Of a stretch of 46,285 bases of DNA, positions 23,921 to 30,806 are shown piece after piece. Source of the stretch: a virus; the IMG/VR virus record IMGVR_UViG_3300027499_000009, positions 1 through 46,285 of that record; one strand, 5' to 3'. The stretch's first letter is position 1. Every line of letters starts with the position of its first letter. The notes below the pieces were generated by a model that made no database searches, was not told where the DNA came from, and saw nothing but the letters and a program-made list of their open reading frames with translations. The position numbers and the translations under genes were made by a program.

Positions 23921-25938
23921 AAGTCGCAGCCTCCGTCGTGCCGGGGGTGCAAACCTTCGTCTCGGACAAGTCGAAACTCGACCTTCCGACTGACATTGAC
24001 CGGGAGAAGGAAAGCGTACTTCCCCCCGGCTCGGCGCACCCCGGCAGCGGGGGGCGTGACATTCGGCAGCGGTTTGAGTTCAATGTCCCCGACAACGACA
24101 TTGACAAGCGCCCTCGCACGAAGGGTGTGGACGGCGACCAATACGGGAACCCGTCGAAGGACGACACGGCGGGGGTCACCCGTCGCACCATGACCGCCAC
24201 CTTGGACAAGACGGCGTTCATGGACCTTGTGGCCCGCGTGGTGGAAGCCTACGAGCGTCGGCGTGGGCGCACCCGTAGGCAGCGGGGCAGAGCACGCGCC
24301 AAGTCGCGGCAGTACTACATGCGGAACCGCACGAAAATCAAAATGCGGAACCGCGCATGGCGCAGGCGGAACAAGAACAACCCGCAGCACAAGGCGAACG
24401 TCCGGCACTATCGGAAGCACCCGGCACAACACCGTCGTCTTGCGTTTGAGACGACCACGACGCAGCCGACGTTTCAGCACAAGCAGAACCCGCAGCAAAG
24501 GCGTAAGGACAACCGCTACTACAAGTCCAAGCGCAAGGTGAAGTTGAAGAAGTCGCTGCGGCGGTACTACACGTTCTGCGTCCACAACTCCAAATGCCAA
24601 AAGCAGCGGGAGAACCAACGCGAGCACCCCAAGCGGTACAAGCGGCGTCCGCAACTCACGCACGAGAAGAAGTTGGAACTGCGCCGCGAGCGTGAGCAGG
24701 AGAAGCGTGACGCCGAGAAGAAGGCGTCCGGCTCCCTCGCAGTCGGGCAGAACATTGGGTTCTCCCTCGCCCCCGATATGGACGCGGCCTATGTGAACAA
24801 CCTCAACCCCGAGACAGGGGAGGTGACCTTCACCTACGAGGTGGAGGACGCAACGGAGCCGCCCGAGCAGGACACGCTGCCCCTGCCCGTGTTCTTGGAG
24901 GCGGCGGTCTTCTATGACGACGAGGGCGAGGACGCCTTCTTCGACCTCATTGACGCAACGCTTGGGGTCGAAGCCTACGACGAGTTGGACGAGGCGACCG
25001 TGCAGGCGTGCGCGGTGCTGTTTGACCACGACCCCGACGCCCCCGAGTTCAAGTCCCGGTGCCGCCGTCTGTTGGAGGAAGGGGAACTTGCGAAGGCCGA
25101 CCCCGGCGAACTTCGCAGCGTGCTTGACCTTGTGGTGAAGTCCCCCCACGGTGAGGACGTACTGCACACCATTTCTCGGGTGGCTCGCCGCAAGCAAGCG
25201 GGCGACATTATCCTTTACGACAAGGAGAACCCGAAGCGGGAGACGGAGCAGCCGGGGGCTGACACGCAGTATTCGGCGGTAGGGCCGGGAACGTATCAGC
25301 GCAAGCCCGACGAGAAGGAGGGTGTGCCCACGGGCAGTCAAATGCCCGATACGCACACCGACAACGTGCCCGCAGGTTCGTCCCGTGTCGTCCCCAACGG
25401 CGAAGGGCGCATGTGGTCGGGAGACGCGACTTACCTGCAAGCCTCTCTCCCCTCGGAGCGGCAGAAGGTGGCCGCGACCATTGCGGAACTGCTTTCGGGC
25501 ACGGCTCCCGACGTAGTGCAACGGGGCCGGGGGATAAAGCCCTCCCTCAAACGGGCGGACCCCGCGAATGGCATGTGGACGTTCATTGTCCCCGGCAGCA
25601 AGGGGGACAAATACACCGTGAAGGTCAAGGCCATTGTGAAGGGGGCGACCAAGTACATTGAGAAGGGGCAGGTGAAGGTGTCCTGCACCTGCGACTTCTT
25701 CCGGTGGCAAGGCCCCGAGCATTGGGCCAAGGTCGAGAAGTACCTCTACGGGAAGCCCGTGGGAACGGCGAGCAAGCCCGTGGTGAAAGACCCCGATGCA
25801 CGTCACCGGGTCTGCAAGCACGTTGCGGGGGTGTTGGAGTTCACCCGCAAGTACAAGTACCGCGTGGCCTCGCAGGACTTCCTTCCGGCATGGGTGTTCG
25901 ACGTTGAGTGGTTGCCCGTGCCGGACGCGGGGGAATAA
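23908..25938 (+). CDS. Large basic protein with a C-terminal SWIM zinc finger
   Basis: This is a 676-residue protein from GTG 23908, overlapping the previous stop. Residues 1-95 form a conserved-looking region with LPPGSAHPGSGG and RFEFNVPDN. Residues about 115-270 are extremely rich in Arg, Lys, Gln and Tyr (RRRGRTRRQRGRARAK and following), a strong candidate nucleic-acid-binding region. Residues 290-430 are acidic. The basic linker ISRVARRKQAGD follows near 430. The C-terminus holds a SWIM motif, CTC then CKH, with an insertion of about 40 residues that includes WQGPEHW and YLYGKP. A virion protein that condenses or escorts DNA is plausible; the SWIM domain suggests DNA or protein recognition. 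Confidence 0.68.
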   Translation: MRPLKVAASVVPGVQTFVSDKSKLDLPTDIDREKESVLPPGSAHPGSGGRDIRQRFEFNVPDNDIDKRPRTKGVDGDQYGNPSKDDTAGVTRRTMTATLDKTAFMDLVARVVEAYERRRGRTRRQRGRARAKSRQYYMRNRTKIKMRNRAWRRRNKNNPQHKANVRHYRKHPAQHRRLAFETTTTQPTFQHKQNPQQRRKDNRYYKSKRKVKLKKSLRRYYTFCVHNSKCQKQRENQREHPKRYKRRPQLTHEKKLELRREREQEKRDAEKKASGSLAVGQNIGFSLAPDMDAAYVNNLNPETGEVTFTYEVEDATEPPEQDTLPLPVFLEAAVFYDDEGEDAFFDLIDATLGVEAYDELDEATVQACAVLFDHDPDAPEFKSRCRRLLEEGELAKADPGELRSVLDLVVKSPHGEDVLHTISRVARRKQAGDIILYDKENPKRETEQPGADTQYSAVGPGTYQRKPDEKEGVPTGSQMPDTHTDNVPAGSSRVVPNGEGRMWSGDATYLQASLPSERQKVAATIAELLSGTAPDVVQRGRGIKPSLKRADPANGMWTFIVPGSKGDKYTVKVKAIVKGATKYIEKGQVKVSCTCDFFRWQGPEHWAKVEKYLYGKPVGTASKPVVKDPDARHRVCKHVAGVLEFTRKYKYRVASQDFLPAWVFDVEWLPVPDAGE

Positions 25939-25965
25939 CCACGCCCGTGCGGGTACAGGTAGGGC

Positions 25966-26076
25966 ATGTTCACCTTCGCAATGGGCTTCTTCTGCGGGCT
26001 CACCTCTACTGTTATCGTTGCCCTGCTCGGCTACTTCCTGTTCGACAGGGCTGTTCGACCTCCAAGCGGCGGGTAG
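25966..26076 (+). CDS. 36-residue single-pass membrane peptide
   Basis: ATG 25966 to TAG 26076 with AGGTAGGG just upstream. One hydrophobic segment (FFCGLTSTVIVALLGYFLF) is followed by a short positive tail, so the C-terminus would face the cytoplasm. The codon use is coding-like. It could be a small lysis or membrane accessory protein; nothing more can be said. Confidence 0.5.
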   Translation: MFTFAMGFFCGLTSTVIVALLGYFLFDRAVRPPSGG

Positions 26077-26107
26077 GGTTTGCCCGTCCCTGCTGACGGA
26101 GTACCCC

Positions 26108-26485
26108 GTGCCTATCTACGCCTACGCTTGTCCCGCGTGCGAGCATGAGTTCGACCGTATGCTCTCCATTTCACGGTACGACGAGCCGCAGAACTGCCCC
26201 GAGTGCAGCACCGTGGCAAAGAAGCGCATCACAGCCCCCATGTTCAACCTTGTCGGGGACGATTGGCCGGGGAAGGCCAACCGCGTCAACAACCAAATGG
26301 CCGAGAAGAACAAGCGGCTCTCGGCCCGTCAGGCGGCGAACCACGGCGCACCGGCACGCCTCGTCCCAAACGTAGAGGGCGAACGCACCGGGTCGTGGTC
26401 GGACGCTGCCAAATTGGCGAAGGACAAGGGCAAGGACACGAGTGGCTACGAGCGCATGGCGGCGACGGAGAAGAAGTCCGTGTGA
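26108..26485 (+). CDS. FmdB-family zinc-ribbon protein, copy 1
   Basis: This is a 125-residue protein from GTG 26108 with CGGAG upstream. The N-terminal 40 residues are a classic FmdB zinc ribbon: PIYAYACPAC, then NCPEC after an 18-residue loop, then a KKRITAPMF strand. The tail is Lys/Asn-rich and probably disordered. A second member is at 44557. FmdB-like ribbons are common beside phage structural genes; they are annotated as regulators, but their phage role is unknown. Confidence 0.8.
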   Translation: MPIYAYACPACEHEFDRMLSISRYDEPQNCPECSTVAKKRITAPMFNLVGDDWPGKANRVNNQMAEKNKRLSARQAANHGAPARLVPNVEGERTGSWSDAAKLAKDKGKDTSGYERMAATEKKSV

Positions 26486-26532
26486 GCCGGTAGGCGGTCT
26501 ATCTCCCGAGAGAGTGCGGAGGTACACGCCCC

Positions 26533-27240
26533 GTGGAACCCTGCCCTCTGCTTATCGAGCGCAAACCCGGCATTGTGAACCTCGCGGTTCGCTCGACGCC
26601 GGGTGCGAAGTCGTATTCGTTCGGGGCGGCGTTGTCCCTCGATGCGGCATTCGCGGGCGTGACGACCATGTTTGAGGTGCCCGCGAACGGCACCTTCTCG
26701 TCCCCCACCCTTCGCAAGTCGAAGGTCAACGCCGTCTATGAGAACAACCGTGGGCTGACCCGCGTGCAGTTCACCCCGGTAGACTACGCCTCGGCCACCA
26801 TCCCCGGCGACACCTACACGACCTTCGTGCGCGTGCAGGAGCGCAACGCTGCGGGCACGCTGCTTGCTCCCGGCCCCATCCTCGTGGTGCCCCCCGGCGA
26901 CTTCTTTTGGTCGAACCGCCGCAGCCTCGTGCTCAACGGCACGGCCCCAAGTGTGGCGGGCGCGGGGTTCAACAACTACCCCCCGCCGGGGGTCATGCGC
27001 TTCGTGCTGCCGCAGTTCGCGGACCAACTGCAAGTCATGAACACGGGCACGACCAACACCCTGTATGTGTCCTTCGGGCAGGGGTTGCAGGAGACGCCCA
27101 TTCCACCTACGGGCGTGGGCGCACCCATCGTATCGGTGCCTTTTTGGCAGGCAGGGTCGGCTGAACTGTTCATTCGTGCCGAGGGCGGCACGACGACTTT
27201 CACCGTCATTGCCGCTATCGTCAATGGCCTCCACGCCTAA
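26533..27240 (+). CDS. Beta-rich virion-type protein
   Basis: This is a 235-residue protein from GTG 26533. It is beta-rich with a central Pro/Gly segment (GPILVVPPGDFFWSNRRSLVLNG) and ends in FTVIAAIVNGLHA. There are no Cys beyond residue 4 and no catalytic motif. A GGAGG-like RBS overlaps the promoter-like GGTAGGCGGTCTAT at 26491. It lies between the zinc-ribbon gene and another structural-type gene and is followed by the candidate late promoter at 27257. A minor head or tail protein is likely. Confidence 0.6.
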   Translation: MEPCPLLIERKPGIVNLAVRSTPGAKSYSFGAALSLDAAFAGVTTMFEVPANGTFSSPTLRKSKVNAVYENNRGLTRVQFTPVDYASATIPGDTYTTFVRVQERNAAGTLLAPGPILVVPPGDFFWSNRRSLVLNGTAPSVAGAGFNNYPPPGVMRFVLPQFADQLQVMNTGTTNTLYVSFGQGLQETPIPPTGVGAPIVSVPFWQAGSAELFIRAEGGTTTFTVIAAIVNGLHA

Positions 27241-27256
27241 CACCCCCCGTACTTGC

Positions 27257-27275
27257 ACGGTAGTCCGTCAATACC
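27257..27275 (+). promoter_or_regulatory. Candidate late promoter motif, copy 2
   Basis: ACGGTAGTCCGTCAATACC differs at one base from 13808-13826. It lies in an 86-base gap, 51 bases before the ATG at 27327, and is followed by GTAGGAAGCC. Confidence 0.45.
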
Positions 27276-27326
27276 GGGCCACCTTGTAGGAAGCCCCCTC
27301 TACCTCTTTCTTTGGAGAACTCCCCC

Positions 27327-27983
27327 ATGCCGTTTATCGCCATGCGCCGCACGGACATCCCCAATGGTGTCCTGCAAGTCCTCGACCTCGTTCCGAACAC
27401 CTCGCTGCGGAACCAAATCTACGACCCCATCGGTCAGACCAAGTACATCAACCGCTTCACCACGGACACGCTCGCGGCCCTGTCCGCGAACGCGACGGTT
27501 GCCGAGTACTCGGGCCTCGCCGCCTACCTGCTCGACCATGTGATCGACGCGGTGAGCAACGTGACCATCACGGTGGCCGTGGCGAACGCAGCCGCGAACG
27601 CTATCACCGCCCTCTTGAACGCGGGCAGCGCGGTCACCGTGGCTGCGGTCAACACCGCCCTCACGGCGAACGGCGTGGCGAACGCGGGCGCGGGCACGGG
27701 GTTGGCTTCCGCACCGTCTGACGGTGCCATCACGGACATTCTGCAAATCCTCGCGGGTGGGCAGTACGTCCTTCCGGCGGGCTCCGTGGTTGGTGCCCTC
27801 GCGGCTCCTGCGGGCCTCGGCTCCTTCACGAGCGGCGTGTACCTGCCGACCTACGACACGGGCGCGTTCCAAATCTCCCTCGGGAGCGGGCAACTCGCCG
27901 TGTTCACCTCCTCCGCGTTCGACTACCTCGGCACGACGGGCGCGGCCCTCGCCGTCTACAACGACGACGGCACGCTCGCGTAG
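27327..27983 (+). CDS. Ala/Gly/Val-rich structural protein
   Basis: This is a 218-residue protein from ATG 27327, with GGAGA 9 bases upstream. The N-terminus PFIAMRRTDIPNGVLQVLDLVPNTS is ordered. The middle (residues 75-125) is a long Ala/Val/Thr run (VTITVAVANAAANAITALL). The C-terminal 90 residues are beta-rich (YDTGAFQISLGSGQLAVF). The composition resembles the capsid-associated protein at 11042. It has its own candidate late promoter, which suggests a high-copy virion protein. The identity is unknown. Confidence 0.6.
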   Translation: MPFIAMRRTDIPNGVLQVLDLVPNTSLRNQIYDPIGQTKYINRFTTDTLAALSANATVAEYSGLAAYLLDHVIDAVSNVTITVAVANAAANAITALLNAGSAVTVAAVNTALTANGVANAGAGTGLASAPSDGAITDILQILAGGQYVLPAGSVVGALAAPAGLGSFTSGVYLPTYDTGAFQISLGSGQLAVFTSSAFDYLGTTGAALAVYNDDGTLA

Positions 27984-28020
27984 CCGCACTTCTCCACCCT
28001 TCGGGGTTGGGGTCTTCCTC

Positions 28021-28059
28021 GGGCCTCGTTGGGTAGCGTTCAGCAACCCAACGAGGCCC
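28021..28059 (+). terminator. Long hairpin before the DUF5659-like gene
   Basis: A perfect 14-bp stem, GGGCCTCGTTGGGT with ACCCAACGAGGCCC, spans an 11-base loop. Only a weak T-rich stretch follows (GCTTACTTC). The right arm contains the GAGG that is the best RBS for the ATG at 28069, so the hairpin may hide the RBS as well as terminate. Confidence 0.6.
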
Positions 28060-28068
28060 GCTTACTTC

Positions 28069-28326
28069 ATGGCCGAAGAACCCTACAAGACCACCGACCT
28101 GTACTACGCCGCCTACTTGAAGGTGGCGGGTGTTCCATTTCGGGGCACGGAGCGAGAAGGGGGGCGCGTGACGTTTCTCTTTGAGGACCAAGGCTCGCTT
28201 GTCATGCGGGACTTGCGGACGGCGTACTTCACCGACGCTGCCAAAGTGGCCCCCCTCATGTTCGTCCAAGCAATCAAAACCATGAAGTCGTTGACGTTCA
28301 ATGACCGGGGCGAACGGTCGTCCTAA
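28069..28326 (+). CDS. DUF5659-like small protein
   Basis: This is an 85-residue protein. The order of elements (YKTTDLYYAAYLKVAGVPF, GRVTFLFED, LVMRDLRTAYF, FVQAIKTMKSLTF) follows the DUF5659 pattern of small proteins common in phages: a DLYxAAYL helix and two short strands. The function of the family is unknown. The RBS lies in the right arm of the preceding hairpin. Confidence 0.6.
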   Translation: MAEEPYKTTDLYYAAYLKVAGVPFRGTEREGGRVTFLFEDQGSLVMRDLRTAYFTDAAKVAPLMFVQAIKTMKSLTFNDRGERSS

Positions 28327-28364
28327 CCCCGCTCCTACACCCAAAGAAAGTCAGGGGGTGCCGC

Positions 28365-28877
28365 ATGGCTATCGTCTACCAACAGGGGCAAACCCTCGGG
28401 CGTGGGGACTTGGACATTTACCTCACGAACGCAGAGGGCAACCCTGCGAACGCCTACACTATCTCCTACGGCATTTACTACGTTGATCCCACCTCCTGCG
28501 CCGAAGTTCTCATTGGGCCGTCCGACCGCACGCCCGTGAACCCTGCGGTGGGCGAGTACTACGCGGCTCTGCAAGTACCGGGGACGGCTGCGCCGGGGAC
28601 GTACCGTATCCGGTGGCTCGTGCAGGAAACCTCTGCCACGCCGCAGACCGGGGCGGTGCAGGAGTTCGGCGTCGTGTCCTCGCAAGTGGCGACCACCGCG
28701 AACACCATGACAACTTGCATGGCCGACCTCGTGCGGAAGATGCGCGTGCTCACGCGGGACAACTGCTTGGGCGAAGAAACCGAGGTGTTGCTTTCCGTGG
28801 CAGGGGAGCCTGTGGTGGTGTCCTTGGGGGACTTGTACGAAGCCCTTCATGACCTGTCCCCACCCCCGCCTCGGTGA
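28365..28877 (+). CDS. Split structural gene, 5' half: N-extein plus 37-residue N-intein
   Basis: This is a 170-residue protein. Residues 1-133 are the N-extein: an Ig-like beta domain (DLDIYLTNAEGNP, GEYYAALQVPGTAAPGTYRIRW), then a helical linker ending VRKMRVLTRDN. Residues 134-170 form an N-intein: block A CLGEETEVLL with catalytic Cys134, then VVVSLGDLYEAL, and a Pro-rich end followed by TGA. The remainder of the intein and the C-extein are encoded at 29845. In trans, Cys134 would make the thioester and the halves would ligate at N133-S135 of the other part. A 37-residue N-intein fits the atypically split (near block A) class. The stop is followed, in the same frame, by the endonuclease gene. 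Confidence 0.88.
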   Translation: MAIVYQQGQTLGRGDLDIYLTNAEGNPANAYTISYGIYYVDPTSCAEVLIGPSDRTPVNPAVGEYYAALQVPGTAAPGTYRIRWLVQETSATPQTGAVQEFGVVSSQVATTANTMTTCMADLVRKMRVLTRDNCLGEETEVLLSVAGEPVVVSLGDLYEALHDLSPPPPR

Positions 28878-28892
28878 AGTGGTAGTTTCGTT

Positions 28893-29858
28893 ATGGGGCA
28901 GGGTAAGGTGAAACGCGGGACGCCCCTCCTCATGCCTCCCACACCCCAAGACCCACACCCTCTACTCACACCCCTCTTGACAGAGTATGGGGTGTCTTAT
29001 GCCGACTTTCGCAAGGTAGGGCGCGTGCCCCGAGGTCTTGTGGAAGTGCGCTCGGCTATTGTGACGCGGCTACATGAGTCGGGGATGGCGTGGGCCGCTA
29101 TGGTGGAGGTCACAGGGTTGTCCAACGGCTCCATTCAACGGCTCACCCGTGCCAAAGGGTGCCCCGCAGCCAAGAAGAACCGTGCGGAAAACGCCGCCCG
29201 CGTAGGACATGCGTGCAAGGGTAAAGCCAAGCCCGCCTTGTCGGCGTCCCTCAAATCGCGGTGGGCACGGGGAGACTTCAACCACCTTCGGGGAAGGGTT
29301 CGCACCCCCGAGGAACGCTCCCGACTGCAATCCACTTGGACACCCGAGCGCAGGCAACACCACTCCGAGATACGCAGGTTGTTGTGGGCCACCCCGGCAT
29401 ACCGGAACGGCTTGGTGTCTTTCCACCGCTCACCCGAGCAGCGTGTGTTGCGTTCCCATGCACAGTCGGCGCGCATGTTGAGTGACCCCGAGAAATGGAC
29501 TTGGGGCCGGGGGGCAAGCATTACGGGTGCAAAGCACCAAGGCCCTTCGACTTTTTGGGTGCGGAGCAGCCACGAGGTAGCCGCCGTGCGGGTGTTGGAA
29601 GCAGACCCCGAAGTGGTTGCCTACTTGTATGAGCCGAGGTTTACGCTCGCGGACGGAACTTTCGCCATGCCTGACTTCAAGGTGTTCCTACGGGACGGCA
29701 CCGCCAAGTTGGTGGAGGTCAAGGCCGCATGGGTGTTGTCGCTCCCTACAAGCCACAGGAAGGCTATACGCCTCGCCGTGTATCGTGAACTCGCCCAAGC
29801 GGAAGGGCTTCCGTTTGAGGTGTGGACGGAGAAGGACGCACTACATGGCTATCTCTGA
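28893..29858 (+). CDS. Free-standing PD-(D/E)xK homing endonuclease inside the split intein locus
   Basis: This is a 321-residue protein. Residues 60-90 contain a helix-turn-helix-like segment (WAAMVEVTGLSNGSIQRLTRAKG spread over two helices). Residues 100-200 are basic and probably touch DNA. The nuclease core lies at 221-310: FWVRSSHE with Glu228, then MPD with Asp261, then VEVK with Glu275 and Lys277. This is a PD-(D/E)xK/Vsr-like active site. It lies in the same frame as the preceding N-intein gene, with only a TGA and five codons between, and its end overlaps the start of the C-intein gene by 14 bases. It probably cuts intein-free alleles and spreads the locus. No strong RBS is seen. Confidence 0.82.
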   Translation: MGQGKVKRGTPLLMPPTPQDPHPLLTPLLTEYGVSYADFRKVGRVPRGLVEVRSAIVTRLHESGMAWAAMVEVTGLSNGSIQRLTRAKGCPAAKKNRAENAARVGHACKGKAKPALSASLKSRWARGDFNHLRGRVRTPEERSRLQSTWTPERRQHHSEIRRLLWATPAYRNGLVSFHRSPEQRVLRSHAQSARMLSDPEKWTWGRGASITGAKHQGPSTFWVRSSHEVAAVRVLEADPEVVAYLYEPRFTLADGTFAMPDFKVFLRDGTAKLVEVKAAWVLSLPTSHRKAIRLAVYRELAQAEGLPFEVWTEKDALHGYL

Positions 29859-30744
29859 AAGTCTCCGTGAACGACTGCGGGACGCCTTCATGCAGGGCAC
29901 CCTGCTTGCCCACTCCGTTGGGCCTACGGGCGAAACGGCATGGCAACCCGTGCAAGGGGTTCACCGTGCCGAAGTTTCGTGGGAGAGCGTGGTCGAAGTC
30001 ACGACCCCCCACGGGAGCATGGTGTTGACCGGGGGACACCGCGTCTACACGGCCCCTACGGAAAAGGTCGAAGCAGAAGGCTTGCAAGTGGGGCAGCGGG
30101 TGCTCTCTATCGGTGCCGGGGGTGTTGCTACTCTTGTTCCTGTCGTGGGCCTCGCGGTGCTGCCGCCCCGTCAGTTCATGTACGACTTGACCGTGGCCGA
30201 ATGGCACAACTTCCTTGTCTACCGTCCCGCCGTGGTTGTGAGTAACTCGCCCGACCGCAACTACCGCTTCCGGCCTCCCGAGAGCGAGGCGACCATCGGG
30301 TGCTACAACCAAGTGTTCGGCTATGTGTGGACGGACGAGGAGTTCGCGGACTACCTCACCATCGCCCTCGACAAGTGGAACCTTCACCCGCCCGAGACGG
30401 AAGAACTTCGGACGGTGGACATGGTGTGTCAGCAGAAGCCCGCGTGGCGTGCTGCGCTCTTGTGGGGGGCGTTGGTGAACGCTGCCCAAGCCCTCGCCTA
30501 CAACTGGACGGTGAACGAGTTCTCGTACTCCATTGGGGGTATCTCTCTCGACATTCAGCGCACTTCTTCCTACATGGACTTGAAGCGCAACGCCGAGGAG
30601 CAATGGGACAAAATGACCGAAGCCAAGTCGAGAACCGTAAAATATGTCCGTGGCTTGCAACAGCCCCGCTTCGGAAGGGGCGTTAGAAGCGCATTCGGCC
30701 CTTATGTCGGAAAGGGGGTTCTCTCCCCCCGAAACTTCGTGTAG
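29845..30744 (+). CDS. Split structural gene, 3' half: 134-residue C-intein plus C-extein
   Basis: This is a 299-residue protein from ATG 29845. Residues 1-134 are the C-intein: a helical start, block B SMVLTGGHRVYT with His65, GLQVGQRVLSI, block F FMYDLTVAEWHNFLV with His121, and block G VVVSN ending in Asn134. Ser135 is the +1 residue. The penultimate residue is Ser instead of the usual His. Residues 135-299 are the C-extein, starting PDRNYRFRPP and continuing with VFGYVWTDEEFADYLTIAL, a sequence I recall as one contiguous domain with RDNxPDRNYRF in other large phages. Splicing would give a 298-residue structural protein. Confidence 0.88.
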   Translation: MAISESLRERLRDAFMQGTLLAHSVGPTGETAWQPVQGVHRAEVSWESVVEVTTPHGSMVLTGGHRVYTAPTEKVEAEGLQVGQRVLSIGAGGVATLVPVVGLAVLPPRQFMYDLTVAEWHNFLVYRPAVVVSNSPDRNYRFRPPESEATIGCYNQVFGYVWTDEEFADYLTIALDKWNLHPPETEELRTVDMVCQQKPAWRAALLWGALVNAAQALAYNWTVNEFSYSIGGISLDIQRTSSYMDLKRNAEEQWDKMTEAKSRTVKYVRGLQQPRFGRGVRSAFGPYVGKGVLSPRNFV

Positions 30745-30806
30745 CACGGTTTTTTAGACTTTACATGGGGAACGGAGTGGGCTAACCTCCAAGCAAGGAG
30801 GCACCC

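Noticed and set aside
29009-29040. Another CTTTCGC copy as a promoter
   Set aside because: It lies inside the endonuclease gene and has no CGTAC box 15 bases downstream.
28365-30744. Sequencing error breaking one continuous intein gene
   Set aside because: A complete 321-residue nuclease gene lies between the halves, with intact active-site motifs, and the C-half has its own ATG. A single indel cannot explain this layout.
30713-30760. Terminator after the C-extein gene
   Set aside because: A short GGGGG/CCCCC stem lies inside the coding end and the T6 run is about 20 bases away from it, so the two do not form a normal terminator.
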